Origin: Cheiracanthium punctorium
Lineage: Eukaryota; Arthropoda; Arachnida; Araneae; Cheiracanthiidae
Reading direction: 5' to 3'
DNA: 64,000 nt
Assembly (NCBI GenBank): GCA_038373885.1
Contig: JAWZYV010017488.1
Coordinates: 1-64,000, forward strand
Shown: positions 31,502-43,350 of the stretch, one piece after another
Layout: each line of letters begins with the position of its first letter
Position numbering within the stretch: position 1 is the first letter of the stretch
Made by a program: the position numbers and the translations under genes
Notes under the pieces: model-generated
The model's input: the letters and a program-made list of their open reading frames with translations, nothing else
Databases searched by the model: none
What the model was told of the DNA's origin: nothing

Positions 31502-34500
31502 ATTGAATCTTAATTGTTTTTTAAAATCAACACTACTTTCAGAAACTGTACTCAGGCCAACTGCTCTTGCACACTTTTAATTTTAAAAATGATATTTCAT
31601 CCAACTAATGTGTATTGTACTCACATAACTATAGTTATTTCCTCTCTATTCAGGAAAATAGGCATGTTACGCACTTTTTCTAATCTAAAAAGGGCAACAC
31701 TTTTTTAATATAATGAATATAAAGTCTGAAATTCTACCAGTTACAAAGTACTGATTTCTGAACGCTACAATAGAAAGTATTTCTGACATCATTATCAACC
31801 AATATCAATTGAATCCAGAACTAAAAATTCAAAACAGAAATTTTCTTTTGGTGTTCAACTGTTTGAAAAGAAGTTTTTTGAATGATGAACTGTATCTTTT
31901 TAATAGCACGGCCAATCAATAGGCTCCTAGCTGACCTAGTCATCATTTGTTTGATTCGTTCATCATTCCAGCGTGAGTGTAAGCCCGAGGCACTTCTGTT
32001 CCCAGGAGCAACTTGACAGAAAGCGTGTGAAGGGGACGAGTGCGGAAGGCTGCCGGAGTCTTGTGGGGGACTGAGTTCTGCCGCTCCGTTCTTGGATCCG
32101 GGATTATGTTGCAGGCTCAGTCACTCTGTAGTTTTTCTACATTCATTTTTCGCTCTGTTCCAAGCTGTCTCAAGCTACTGTTTTTCTTCGTAGTCGTCCC
32201 ATCTGACTATTTCCATCTACACGCTGGCTTTGAATCGCCCGGCCCATGGACTGTTTGGAGTGGACGCCTCTTTCTACCAGGACCTAGTCATCGCTGCAGC
32301 TGATTTGGGCTTGCGGGTGGCAGCCGACAAATGGTGTGGCGGACTTCAGACGCTGGCGTAGGACCCGTTCAATAACAGCAACCAGAATGCTGGAGACTAT
32401 TTCAGAAGATGAAGACCGTCGCTTTGTCGATGTGGCACCCCTTCCGGGGCGACATAGGGCGCCGTCCTCGACTGTCGGTTGTGATTCCGTCCTGGCTGCA
32501 TCACGCTTTTCTCCAAGCCCTCCTAACATTGTCTAGGTCCTTTTTTTTTCTTTTTATGAAGACTTTCGTCACCATTCTCGGTTTTCTGCCACCTCCTCGG
32601 AGAGTCACTCTACTTTTTAGCATCTTCACGTCGTCCAGCCGCTCTGTCATCCATGGACACTGGTTCATCGAATCATCGGCTCCTTGGACTGTAGGGTGTG
32701 AGTCTTCAACTTGTTGAGAGGGTTCGTCGCTTCCTCTGATGGTCGGTTTGCGTGTGGCAGGCGACCCACGGTGTGGCGGCTTTCCTGAGACTGTTGTAGT
32801 ATCCGCTAAAGAAAAGCTACAATGAATGGTTTGAAGACCGTAGCCTGGCTCCCTCAGTGGACGGTTAGTCGACACTTTGTGGACGTGGCACCCTTTCCAG
32901 GGCGACACTGGGCACCCTCCTCGGATGTTTGTTGCGACTCATCTCGGTTTGTTCACGTTTTGTGCCAGCCACTCCTAGTCATTGGACTTTGTTTACTTTT
33001 CATCGCTGCTATCTTGTGGTCGTGGCCGAGCAACCCGCTGTGAAGCTCACTCCTAGTGGGTGGGGGGAAGGCGGGTCGGCCTCCATTCCATCTCTTTTTT
33101 TCCATCTTCAACTTGCAGCTTGTTCAGCTCTTGTTCTCTCTCTTTACCTTGTCCTCGTTCTCTCGGCCCGACTTTTTTCGAGCCGTAATCGATTTTACGC
33201 CTCTGTCATGTTTTGGGGAATTTTAACATCAAGATAATTCAATTACACTCTGGAGGTTAACGCCGTAGGAACTTCCTTAAAACCCCTATTTCGGTTCAGT
33301 TGCTTACCTAGTAATAAATCATTCATAAGTCGTCGGCTGTAATATTGGTAATATACATAAAAGCCGCCACAACTAAAACGATTGTATGAATAAAAAAAAT
33401 CAATATTAAAGATTTTTTGATTTAAAGAACATCTTATCAAGTTGCATTTAAAAAATTGTGGCAGACTTTCACTCCCCACGTGCAAAAATTGCATATAACT
33501 TGACATCAATACTTGCTTATAAGTATTCCCCGTACAACACAAATAAAAGAAACAATATATTTACACATCTGTCTATCCAAGATGTTAAGTTTCTATTTTA
33601 TCCAGAACTAAAAATTATTTTTAAACCTAAAAAGGTGTTTTAATGACGATCAACTGTATCTTTTTCATAGTATAGCCAATAAATATGCTCCCAGTTGAGC
33701 TAGTGATAAATTATTTATAAGTTATCGGCTGTAATATTTATAATGTACATAAAAGTCGTCACAACTAAGACGATTGTATGAATAAAAACCCAATATTGAA
33801 GATGATTTGATTTAAAGAACATCTCCATTAGTGACCACCTGGTCTATCTTCGAACCCTGAAAAAGTAACTTTACTAGGAACACGACATTTGTTCATATAA
33901 GTATATGCACATTTTTTTGTTTAAGAGTAAATATATTGTTAAGGCAACAAGCACATAATAAAAGTTTTTAAATGTGATTTGAAATACTATGGGAAAAAAA
34001 TGTTACATAGTATTTTATCTGTTACAATAATGAGAATTATGCATTATATAAATTATGTTCATATTATTTCTAAAATTGTTTCATTAACGGAAGTGTAACC
34101 ATTTGATTCAAATATATGTTGGTATATTTATAATCTTTTCCCAATGTCATTTTTAGAACATGAAAATTATGTTGATGCAATAAAGCATCAAACATTTTTT
34201 ACATTTAGTTCGAAATACAGTTTCAATGTTATTTCATGTGTTACAGTATTTATAACTAACTATATTTATATTAATTATTTATCTAGTATTTTTAAAACTG
34301 TTACAATTACGGAAGTACCATTTGCTCAAAATATGTTGCTGTATTTGTAAACTTTTCCCATTTGTTGTTTTTAAAACCTGAGCATTTTATTTTAAGTTTG
34401 TAAAAATTGATCTGTATGAAACAATGTACTTCCTGAAACGACTTACGAAGCCAGGAACGTTTGGAAGGTTTAAAGAAATTTTTAGTCGTAATTTTTAGAT

Positions 34501-34602
34501 CTTTCAAAGGATTTTTTCGCCAATTATGTTAAAACTTCTGTAGTAACATGAAAACTGTTTCCATGCTGTGGGTGATCGCATTATCATTGAAAGAAATCAA
34601 AA
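31502..34602 (+). repeat. Recent segmental tandem duplication, copy D2
   Basis: This is the second copy of the unit at 28961-31501, longer because it keeps about 550 bases (33788-34337) missing from D1. The extra piece starts with AATATTGAAGATGATTTGAT, similar to AATATTAAAGATTTTTTGAT earlier in the same unit (33408), so it looks ancestral and D1 carries the deletion. The copy ends with GGTGATCGCATTATCATTGA at about 34570-34589. Differences in T-run length (for example 32538-32556 against 30007-30021) break the open frames of one copy relative to the other. Confidence 0.85.
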
Positions 34603-35917
34603 TTTGTACTATTATTACATGATAAAAGCAATGTTTTTGTTACAATTTTGCACACATGTTTTTAAAATGATATCTCAAACCGCGCAAAACTCTGCGCATA
34701 AGTAGAAATGTAGATTAGTTGCGATATCCTTTTTTGAAGTAGTAAATTAATACGATATTTTAACTTGAAGTGAGTTTCAAAAAATTAATTAATAAGGAAA
34801 AATTATAAAAATAGATTTTTAAAAATTCGAAAGATAGCTTTTTTTAAGGCTCTAAAAATTAAGTGTATTTGCTCATCTAGAAAAAATTAATAGTAAACAT
34901 CAATAAATGCTTATTTTTATATTTGCAAGAAATCAATGCTATGTCAAAAGAAAAAACTTAGTTGTGATAGACAATTTCATTATATATATAGTTAGATGCA
35001 CACAGAGTCACATGATCTAACCACTGGTAGCTCAACATACAGTCATATGTTTAGCCAACAGCCCGCAAACTGTTAGCTAAACCTATGTCTAAACTTCTGT
35101 TTCCCTGTAAAATTAAAAAAAGAAAGTCATCGTCAGATGTTTTTGTACATTATATTTTTGAATAATTTGATGTGTTTCTTTAAACGTGCTTTCTCTAGAA
35201 ATAATCCCCCCCCTCACCTCCCCTTAAAAAAAAAGAAAAAGGAAGAAAAATAAACACTGTGAATTTGGTAACGTTTTGATGAAATAAAAATGCCAACAGT
35301 GCCAAATTCTGCCTTTTCAACTGGTTATCGTACGTCAAGACCTCGCCCACTTGAACTTCCGAGTACTGTACACACGTACTGTTATGAAAAGAAAGAGTAC
35401 TCAAAAATTTGTTTAAAAATAAATGTTTACTTAAAAGAATGATTAGTACAATTGTATAGTAATCATTAAAAATATATCATAAATATTTAAATCATTAATA
35501 AAGTAATATCAAATATGTCAGAAAATTAATAAAATGTTTTATAAAAGAGTTTTTTTGTACCATCTTTATAAATAAACAACTCAGTGACGTCAAAAGTAGC
35601 AAGCCTATTTATTCATTTGACCAGTCAAAAGACACGTAGACCAATCCTATTCGTCACCTTAAGCTAAAAACACAAGAAATTTCCACGATAACTAATTTTT
35701 AATGTTTGTATTCTCTAAACGTTTTACACATCTTTTATAGGTCAATCGTAACATGTAAGTATGGCCGTGTTTAAAGCATGATCTTCTAACTCTTATAGTT
35801 TATGTCATGTCTGGTAATGCCAGAAATATCTGGGTTTTTTTTTTTGAGAAAGTGAGAGAAAAGAAAAAAAAATAGCATTCAACAAGCAAAATTCTTTTTA
35901 AAACACTGAAGCACTTT
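34603..35917. other. Intergenic AT-rich sequence
   Basis: No gene or element ends recognised. Confidence 0.4.
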
Positions 35918-36310
35918 CACTCTATAAATACGCACTTCATATTTTAAAAGGGTATCAAAATTTAAATGCGTATGCCCTATTTGTCTATCTTGTTCCATTC
36001 AGTTGATAAGTGTATCATAATCCGTGAAAGATCGGCATTTGTATTTCGTATTCCTTCGAACTCTTTTTAGGATATGAGATTTACATTAAAATCGCGTACT
36101 GGAACTATTCTACGATCTTCGCCAGGCATATTCGAACTGCACTTTTCTTTACACTAATATAGACGCTGATACTGCCATTCAATAAACAACAGGTTATGGA
36201 AATTTCTCTACCGATATAGAAGATATCGCCAAATCTATTTCAGTTTTATTTTAAGGTGCCAAAATGGGCGATCCATCTCCAAAAATGACGAACCTTTGCT
36301 ACTTTTGATA
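35918..36310 (+). repeat. Dispersed repeat R1, copy 3 (partial, one internal unit)
   Basis: Matches R1 copy 1 through TACGCACTTCA, ATGCGTATGCCCTATTTGTC, TTGTTCCATTCAGTTG, AAATCGCGTACTGGAAC, TTCGCCAGGCATATTC and AATTTCTCTACCGATATAGA. It has a single ~160-bp internal unit where copies 1 and 2 have two. It stops before the TTATCTGGCAAAC segment. Confidence 0.65.
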
Positions 36311-37835
36311 TTTTATGACCCCTCGGCGATTGAGCAACCCCCTAAAAGGGATTCGCCGTTTCTCCGCGTAGACCAAAACCTTATTTAGTTTATATATTGC
36401 ACTCCTAAAATTGACGTCTTAACACATTTACAGCCATTACCTCGTACACAGAAATCCATTAGCATTCAACCAATGGCGTTTCCACCGTTATAAAATGCTC
36501 GCAATCATTTCGAACGAAAAATGATTTAATATTTTCGAAACTGTTGCACTCTATTCAAAAATTCATTTGTTAGACCCCAATAGCGAATATATCGCATAAA
36601 ATAACTTGTTTTTGTTTTGTTTTTTAAATAAGGTTCTGTCTAAAGCGATAACGATGCAAACACTTTTGAAAAGACGAGTCAATAAGGTCAGGACTTCTGA
36701 CAAGGATGGCCAGGGGAAAATTTTGGTGGGGAGGGGGGGGGTTCAAATTTCATGTTTCACTGTTGCAGGTTTTTACTACCCTTTTAAATATAGTAATATA
36801 TGTTGCTGAAGGTTTCGGGGGAGTGAACCCCCACCCCCATCCCCCTGGTCTGCGGCCTTGAGGATGACGTAATATTATGGAACGACGTCTTATCCAAGTG
36901 ACTTACTAGCAGGTTTGAGTGTATCAACAAAACCTTAAGGAAATCGGGAAGAAGCCGCAACCTTTCGGTTACATGTCCAGTGCCTTCACCTCCGGGTGGA
37001 CTACCACGGCTGCAGTTCATGTGTTTGAGAACTGAAAAATTTCGTGAGTTTGTCGCGGATCGTATCATCCAAACTGGACTCCATGAACCCTTCGACGCTC
37101 GGTGGTTAGGCCGTGAAACGGTACGTAGGATTGAGAAATTTGAAATGAATAAGCAAAGAAATAAATTGGTAGGCGCTTAATGAAGGTCAATACGCTCAAA
37201 ATCGGAATCGTCTGGCAACATCTGGAACATTTTGGAAAATAATCTCATTAGGTTATGTCTCAATGCCGAAAAAATGTTCACTTAAAAAAAAAAAAAACTT
37301 TTTAAAGGGCGTTTGAATCGTAAAAAGGATTTGGAAGGAAAAAAAAATATCTGCGTCCAATTAAATGACAACAGTTCCGTAGCTGGGCGACGAATGAAAA
37401 TTCTTTCTAAATGACGCACGCTATTTTAATCACCCACTCCATTTTCCTGGGACACTGAAATAAGTATGTTTACATCGGGGATTGCATTTTGTAAAATTCA
37501 AAACTCATGAGTATGTTCCCATACCCATGTGCCAAAATACGGTTCAGTGGATTGGGGGGGGGGAGAACCTGCTCTGAGGCCTATGCTGCTGCATCATTTC
37601 ACAGTTGTCATCACTGCTCAATAAAAGTGGCGCCATCTACTTCGAAAACAGTGAACTCAATATTGAAAATGCATCCCAAGGAAAAACGTACTCGCTTGAG
37701 ACTTCGCGAAAAAGAAACCTTTATTTTTTTTTGTTCTGTCCGAAGTAAGTTCAAGTATCCCACGCATTGAACGCGTTTCAGTTGCTGTCACCGGACTTGA
37801 ACGACACTGTCCAGGAGGTTCACGTAGAGTCAGAC
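36311..37835. other. Intergenic sequence
   Basis: No convincing gene. A stem could form from CGGCGA and TCGCCG at about 36323-36351. G-runs occur near 36729 and 37552. Short open frames at 36980-37180 and 37507-37770 show no family features. Confidence 0.35.
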
Positions 37836-37843
37836 CGACACGA

Positions 37844-37981
37844 GAAGAGACTCGACTCCTGCGTGGTCCATAGCGTGGAAGAACCCCTCAAGAGTTCCAG
37901 GTGGGTAACGGGGAAAAAACTGAGAAAACCATGAAATGGCATCGCCTCATACCACGTCACATAGGCGAGTCGAGTCTCTTC
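37844..37981. repeat. Perfect 15-base inverted repeat
   Basis: GAAGAGACTCGACTC at 37844-37858 is exactly mirrored by GAGTCGAGTCTCTTC at 37967-37981, with a 108-base spacer. No adjacent target duplication seen. Confidence 0.7.
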
Positions 37982-38299
37982 CAATTATAATTCCCCTTTT
38001 TTTTCTAATCAGAAGTCAGCAGAGGCATTGGCGTGACTGGGTGGTGGCCAGCATGGACTTGGAAAAATGGGTACACATGCGTATTATACTGTCGACCGAG
38101 CCCATTCGGCCTTATTCAGTCTGGCTCTCGAAATTCGTGCAGCTAGGGAGAATGAAGATGTATTAAACGAGTAAAGGAATGTCTAAATGAAACAGTTTGG
38201 AAAAGGGAGACTTTCCGCTGCAAGAGGGAGCGATGCAACCATCCAGGTAAGGTGTGATACCCCACACTGTGACGGCGAGAAAGCCCACCCAGTGACGCC

Positions 38300-38545
38300 A
38301 ATGAACGTTGAACACAGTCACAAAATCTGGTTGTCTGCACCCAAAAAAAAGAGAGAAAAGGTACAAAATATCGGGCTCTTGCACTCGGCATGACGTAATC
38401 CAGGTAGCCCGCCGCACGATGTCGCATTCCGGCGACCGCCATGGATTCACGGTTCCTTTGACTGCAGGACAGGTGCGGTCACGTGATATCCCAGTACTCA
38501 ACGAGATGAGACATGTCCCAGCACGTCGACGGTGATTCATTCACT
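38300..38545 (-). repeat. Dispersed repeat R2, copy 2
   Basis: The minus strand follows R2 copy 1 (20296-20510): GAATGAATCACCGTCGACG, ATCACGTGACCGCACCTGTC, AAAGGAACCGTGAATCC, GCCGAGTGCAAGAG and CAACCAGATTTTGTGACTG. It differs by many substitutions and small indels. The open frames across it (38143-38540) are not shared with copy 1. Confidence 0.6.
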
Positions 38546-38690
38546 TTGCGAATGCGTTCTTCCTGTGTCAGTCCGTGCGAAAGGGTGCGATGCTTGTTGG
38601 TTGGCCATCAAAATTCTTTGCATGCTGGTCGCGATTCTGTTAGGCACGAAAGCAACGATCTTACCTTCTTAGGGAGCAGTATATCGACTC

Positions 38691-39690
38691 GAGGTGTGCC
38701 GGATATTTAAAAATGTGTAGATTCGCGGATAGTAAAATTTAAATTCTTTGATTCAATTTTTTATTCCACCAGAAAATTTTTAATGCCTAGTCATATAGCA
38801 ATTAAAAAATAGGCGTAAATTAATATTTTAAAATTATTTTCTTTCGAATGAATCGGTTAAAATGCGGCATAAATGTAACATTAAGGTATTATATTTTTAT
38901 TTCCATTATAAAGATTAATACTCACAAGTTATGCAATTTATTTTATACGCTTTATTTTATTTTTATCATGATTGTTATCTCTGTAACAGAATAATGGTGT
39001 GGGGTTTCAGTTTTAACAATTGGAAGTAAATTATTTATCTGCCCACATTCTGTCTTATTTTATCGAAATGTGTGCCGAGTAAAGCTAGTTTAATTTTTAA
39101 GGAAAACGCATGTAGATCTCGCGTGAAATTATACTTAACTTTAACTATTTTCATTAAAATGTAAAATTAACTAAAATGTTTATTTAATAATTTTATGCAA
39201 CTTGTAAAAATCCAATGAACTGGGCCAATAATGGGTTCTTTATTGTTTCCTACCCCCTATACATAACAATTTATGGATAGTTACAGTACCTCTTCAGCAT
39301 GCTGAACTAAAAAACGGGATAACGAAAGCCTCTCGTACTATTAAGTGAGGACATTATTATTATTTGTTGCACAGGCTTTAGCTCTAATTATCTAATAGAG
39401 ATTTGAAACACCTTTGGTTTATTGTTTAAACTTAATGATTCAAACAATTTGAAGGAGGAATCAATATTTCTTATCAATATCCCATTCAGTTACAAAGAAG
39501 ATTAATTAATAGCGAGACTTAGGTTTCTTTACTTATTTCATTGAATCGAAAAAATCATTCAAATTCCTTCCAAGATTCGCATTAAAAGAAGCGGTTCCAA
39601 ATACGAATTCGGATCATTTTTCTTATAGATACGGATTCGGATCTTTATTTTCTTATGGGACTTCGCGGATACAAATATCCGGCACGCCTA
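38691..39690. mobile_element. Possible hAT-like non-autonomous element
   Basis: The left end GAGGTGTGCCGGATATTT (38691) matches the inverted right end TAGGCGTGCCGGATATTTGT (ending 39690). Subterminal GCGGAT/CGGATTCGGATC words occur at both ends. YAGG-GTGCCGG ends are seen in some hAT families. No 8-bp target duplication was found and the interior is AT-rich without a transposase, so both the limits and the class are tentative. Confidence 0.45.
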
Positions 39691-40353
39691 CATTAAAAAA
39701 AAAAATTGTTTGCTTTTGTCTGTTAGTGGGTAGGTATTCTCTTCTTGAAGAAGGGAAAGACTTTAGCGTCTTCCGAAATGTACCCAGGACCGTAAAAAGT
39801 AGTACAGTAATAACATTTCGTGTGGCACAAACGGTCCACCCTTCTTCTGCTGTAAAAAGTTCAGATTCCCACAACGAGGTCGAGAAGTGGGAGGAGTCAA
39901 CAAATTGCGAAGGAAAAGCAGTTGCCATCCGAAAACAGAAAAAGTAAGAAAACCACAGAGGATTAAACATCAGAATGAAAAGTGGGAGCGTAGGAAAAAA
40001 TTGCAAAAAAAAATAGTAAGTATAAAAATAAATACATAAAACGAAACGATAAAATTAACAAAAATAAAAGTAAAAATAAAAAATACAGAAATAGAACGAT
40101 AAGAGAACGACGACAAAAATACTTTAAAAAAAAGCAGAACAATATTTTATTTATATATATGAACAAATGCATTAACGAGAGTAAAACTGAATTAAGTAGG
40201 CATACCCTTATACCAAGCACAATGAATAAAAAGAATGGAAGACTCGTCGTTCACAAGACGTTACAAATGCTAGATAATGAAAAACCCTTCCAAGAAATCG
40301 AGACGAACAAAGATTGCGGATTACGTAAAAAATCTTAATTTCAAAAAAAATGT
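39691..40353. other. Intergenic A-rich sequence
   Basis: No gene recognised. A-rich low-complexity sequence runs from about 39990 to 40150. Confidence 0.4.
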
Positions 40354-40611
40354 AATCGATTATAAAAAATGAAATGAAATTGGGTGTTACGGCCCATTAG
40401 CGAGCGAGGGATCTAGACCGAGGGGACATCGCCCTCCGTGGGGGGACTTTCTAAGGGATACCAGCCCCTATTGACGCGAAGTTTCGGAGAAAACTACGAA
40501 AAACTCCGAATGATTAGGTAGGCGGACTCGACCTGGTTTTGAACCAGGCACCCCCCGTCTCCCAGTGGAGAGCGCAAACGCGCTCAGCCACGGGTCGGGC
40601 CAATCGATTAT
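40354..40611 (-). mobile_element. tRNA-derived SINE, inverted copy with 10-bp target duplication
   Basis: The element is 40364-40601 on the minus strand, bounded by the direct repeat AATCGATTAT (40354-40363 and 40602-40611). The B box appears on the plus strand as GGTTTTGAACC at 40535-40545. GGAGTTTTTCGTAGTTTTCT and CTAATGGGCCGTAA-type sequence follow on the minus strand. The A-rich tail lies at the left, as expected for a minus-strand insertion. It is the same family as 15834-16056. Confidence 0.85.
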
Positions 40612-41487
40612 TAGAATTCCAGCAAAGAGTTTCTCTCGTGCCCCTTCAGTCTGAAAGACCGTTTAACGACTCTGTAGCCCAAATATTCGAAATTTTCAGA
40701 AGTTCGCTAGCGTAAAGACAGGCAGTACATTTAAATTATTAATTGAAAGAATTGTCAGAAGTTGGATAAGATTAAACTAGTTAAAATTCGAAAAATCTTA
40801 CATCGATAACAGAGGGCTGAAACCACGATAATTAGCTAAGGGTTAGAGATAATAGTTGTTGACTTGTTGTTGAGAGATGGGGAGTCGGAACAAAGCTTGA
40901 TTGCGCGAAACACATACACACACGTAAACATAAGAAAGATTCAACCAGTCAGGATGCCTGGAGAGGGGTAAAGAACAGGAAAGGATTCACGCATAAGAGA
41001 TCGAGCGAAACGCTTAGGGATTTTGCAACAGAAAAATCATTAAAAAGCTACAGAACTGCTGCATTTCTCGGTCAGATTAAACATAACAGAAAATAAATTA
41101 AAAGCATCAAAACCATCCGTTTCTGAGGTAGTAGAAACTTTTTACAGCTGAAGGAGGTTGGACAAACCCACCCATTTACAATAAAAGGTCGTACTATGAT
41201 ATCCTTTTATAGATATCCTTAAGTTCATTATTGTTGAAAAAAAAATTTTCAAATTTTGTGAAAATACGCCCAGTAAGAAGCATTCAAAGAAAAATATTTT
41301 GATGGCCAATCAACATTTTTTTTTTCACTCGGTTTTTATATCTCTTAAAAACTAGTTTGAAAATGATAAACCTTAGAGTTTGTGATTTAAAATGGACAAC
41401 AAATTGACTGTCCTGTGGGGCAGACCGTCGCATTTCTTTTTTTCATAAGCAATAGCTATTTTTCAGCAGCCTTCCTTTGAATCGGAG
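40612..41487. other. Left flank of the satellite
   Basis: No gene recognised. Unique-looking AT-rich sequence up to the first degenerate satellite monomer. Confidence 0.4.
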
Positions 41488-41688
41488 CCATGCTTCACAA
41501 ACTCGGCTATTTCATTGCCAGCGACGCTCGTTGCGAGTGTGGATTCCTCTCAGTTTTCGAACAAGAGGAAAGGAGAGGCGTATTTCACGTCAGGTGGAGC
41601 CGCACGCCGAATTTTTTTAGAGAAGTATTAGTTTCTTTTCCGACGTGTGTCGCAATTTTGGGTATAGTAGGTAGCAGACGTTTTTAAA

Positions 41689-43350
41689 CGCGGGTATTTC
41701 CTTGCCCGTGTTGCGAGTGTGGATTCCTCTCGGTTTCCGAACAAGGGGAAAGGAGAGGCGTATTTGACCTCACGTAGGGCCGCACGCCGAATTTTTTTAG
41801 AGAGTATTAGTTTCTTTTCCGACGTGTGTAGCAATTTTGAGTATAGTAGGTAGCAGTCGCTTTTAAACGCGGGTATTTCCTTTCCGGTGTCGCGCGCGTT
41901 GCGAGTGTGGATTCCTCTCGGTTTTCGAACAAGGGGAAAGGAGAGGCGTATTTGACGTCACGTAGGGCCGCACGCCGAATTTTTTTAGAGAAGTATTAGT
42001 TTCTTTTCCGACGTGTGTCGCAATTTTGAGTATAGTAGGTAGCAGACGCTTTTAAACGCGGGTATTTCCTTTCCGGTGTCGCGCGCGTTGCGAGTGTGGA
42101 TTCCTCTCGGTTTTCGAACAAGGGGAAAGGAGAGGCGTATTTGACGTCACGTGGGCCGCACGCCGAATTTTTTTAGAGAAGTATTAGTTTCTTTTCCGAC
42201 GTGTGTCGCAATTTTGGAGTATAGTAGGTAGCAGACGCTTTTAAACGCGGGTATTTCCTTGCCCGTGTTGCGAGTGTGGATTCCTCTCGGTTTTCGAACA
42301 AGGGGAAAGGAGAGGCGTATTTGACGTCAGGTGGAGCCGCACGCCAAATTTTTTTAGAGAAGTATTAGTTTCTTTTCCGACGTGTGTCGCAATTTGGAGT
42401 ATAGTAGGTAGCAGACGCTTTTAAACGCGGGTATTTCCTTCCGGTGTCGCGCGCGTTGCGAGTGTGGATTCCTCTCGGTTTTCGAACAAGGGGAAAGGAG
42501 AGGCGTATTTGACGTCACGTGGGCCGCACGCCGAATTTTTTTAGAGAAGTATTAGTTTCTTTTCCGACGTGTGTCGCAATTTGGAGTATAGTAGGTAGCA
42601 GACGCTTTTAAACGCGGGTATTTCCTTTCCGGTGTCGCGCGCGTTGCGAGTGTGGATTCCTCTCGGTTTTCGAACAAGGGGAAAGGAGAGGCGTATTTGA
42701 CGTCACGTAGGGCCGCACGCCGAATTTTTTTAGAGAAGTATTAGTTTCTTTTCCGACGTGTGTCGCAATTTGGAGTATAGTAGGTAGCAGACGCTTTTAA
42801 ACGCGGGTATTTCCTTGCCCGTGTTGCGAGTGTGGATTCCTCTCGGTTTTCGAACAAGGGGAAAGGAGAGGCGTATTTGACGTCACGTGGGGCCGCACGC
42901 CGAATTTTTTTAGAGAAGTATTAGTTTCTTTTCCGACGTGTGTCGCAATTTTGAGTATAGTAGGTAGCAGACGCTTTTAAACGCGGGTATTTCCTTGCCG
43001 GTATCGCGCGTAGCGAGTGTGGATTTCTCTCGGTTTTCGAACAAGGGGAAAGGAGAGGCGTATTTGACGTCACGTGGGCCGCACGCCGAATTTTTTTAGA
43101 GAAGTATTAGTTTCTTTTCCGACGTGTGTCGCAATTTTGGGTATAGTAGGTAGCAGACGCTTTTAAACGCGGGTATTTCCTTGCCCGTGTTGCGAGTGTG
43201 GATTCCTCTCGGTTTTCGAACAAGGGGAAAGGAGAGGCGTATTTGACGTCACGTGGGGCCGCACGCCGAATTTTTTTAGAAAGTATTAGTTTCTTTTCCG
43301 ACGTGTGTCGCAATTTTGAGTATAGTAGGTAGCAGACGCTTTTAAACGCG
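41689..43350. repeat. Left part of array with short/long monomers in a trimer pattern
   Basis: Two monomer lengths occur: short (179-180 bp, TTGCCCGTGTTGCG) and long (187-189 bp, with an extra CGCGCGCGT-type stretch). The order from 41689 is short, long, long, short, long, long, short, long, short. The first two trimers repeat at 557 and 556 bases, a local higher-order repeat. Confidence 0.75.

Noticed and set aside
30010..32908. Paired 109- and 135-residue open frames on the minus strand of D1 and D2
   Set aside because: The similarity is explained by the recent duplication, and indels between copies alter the frame and length.
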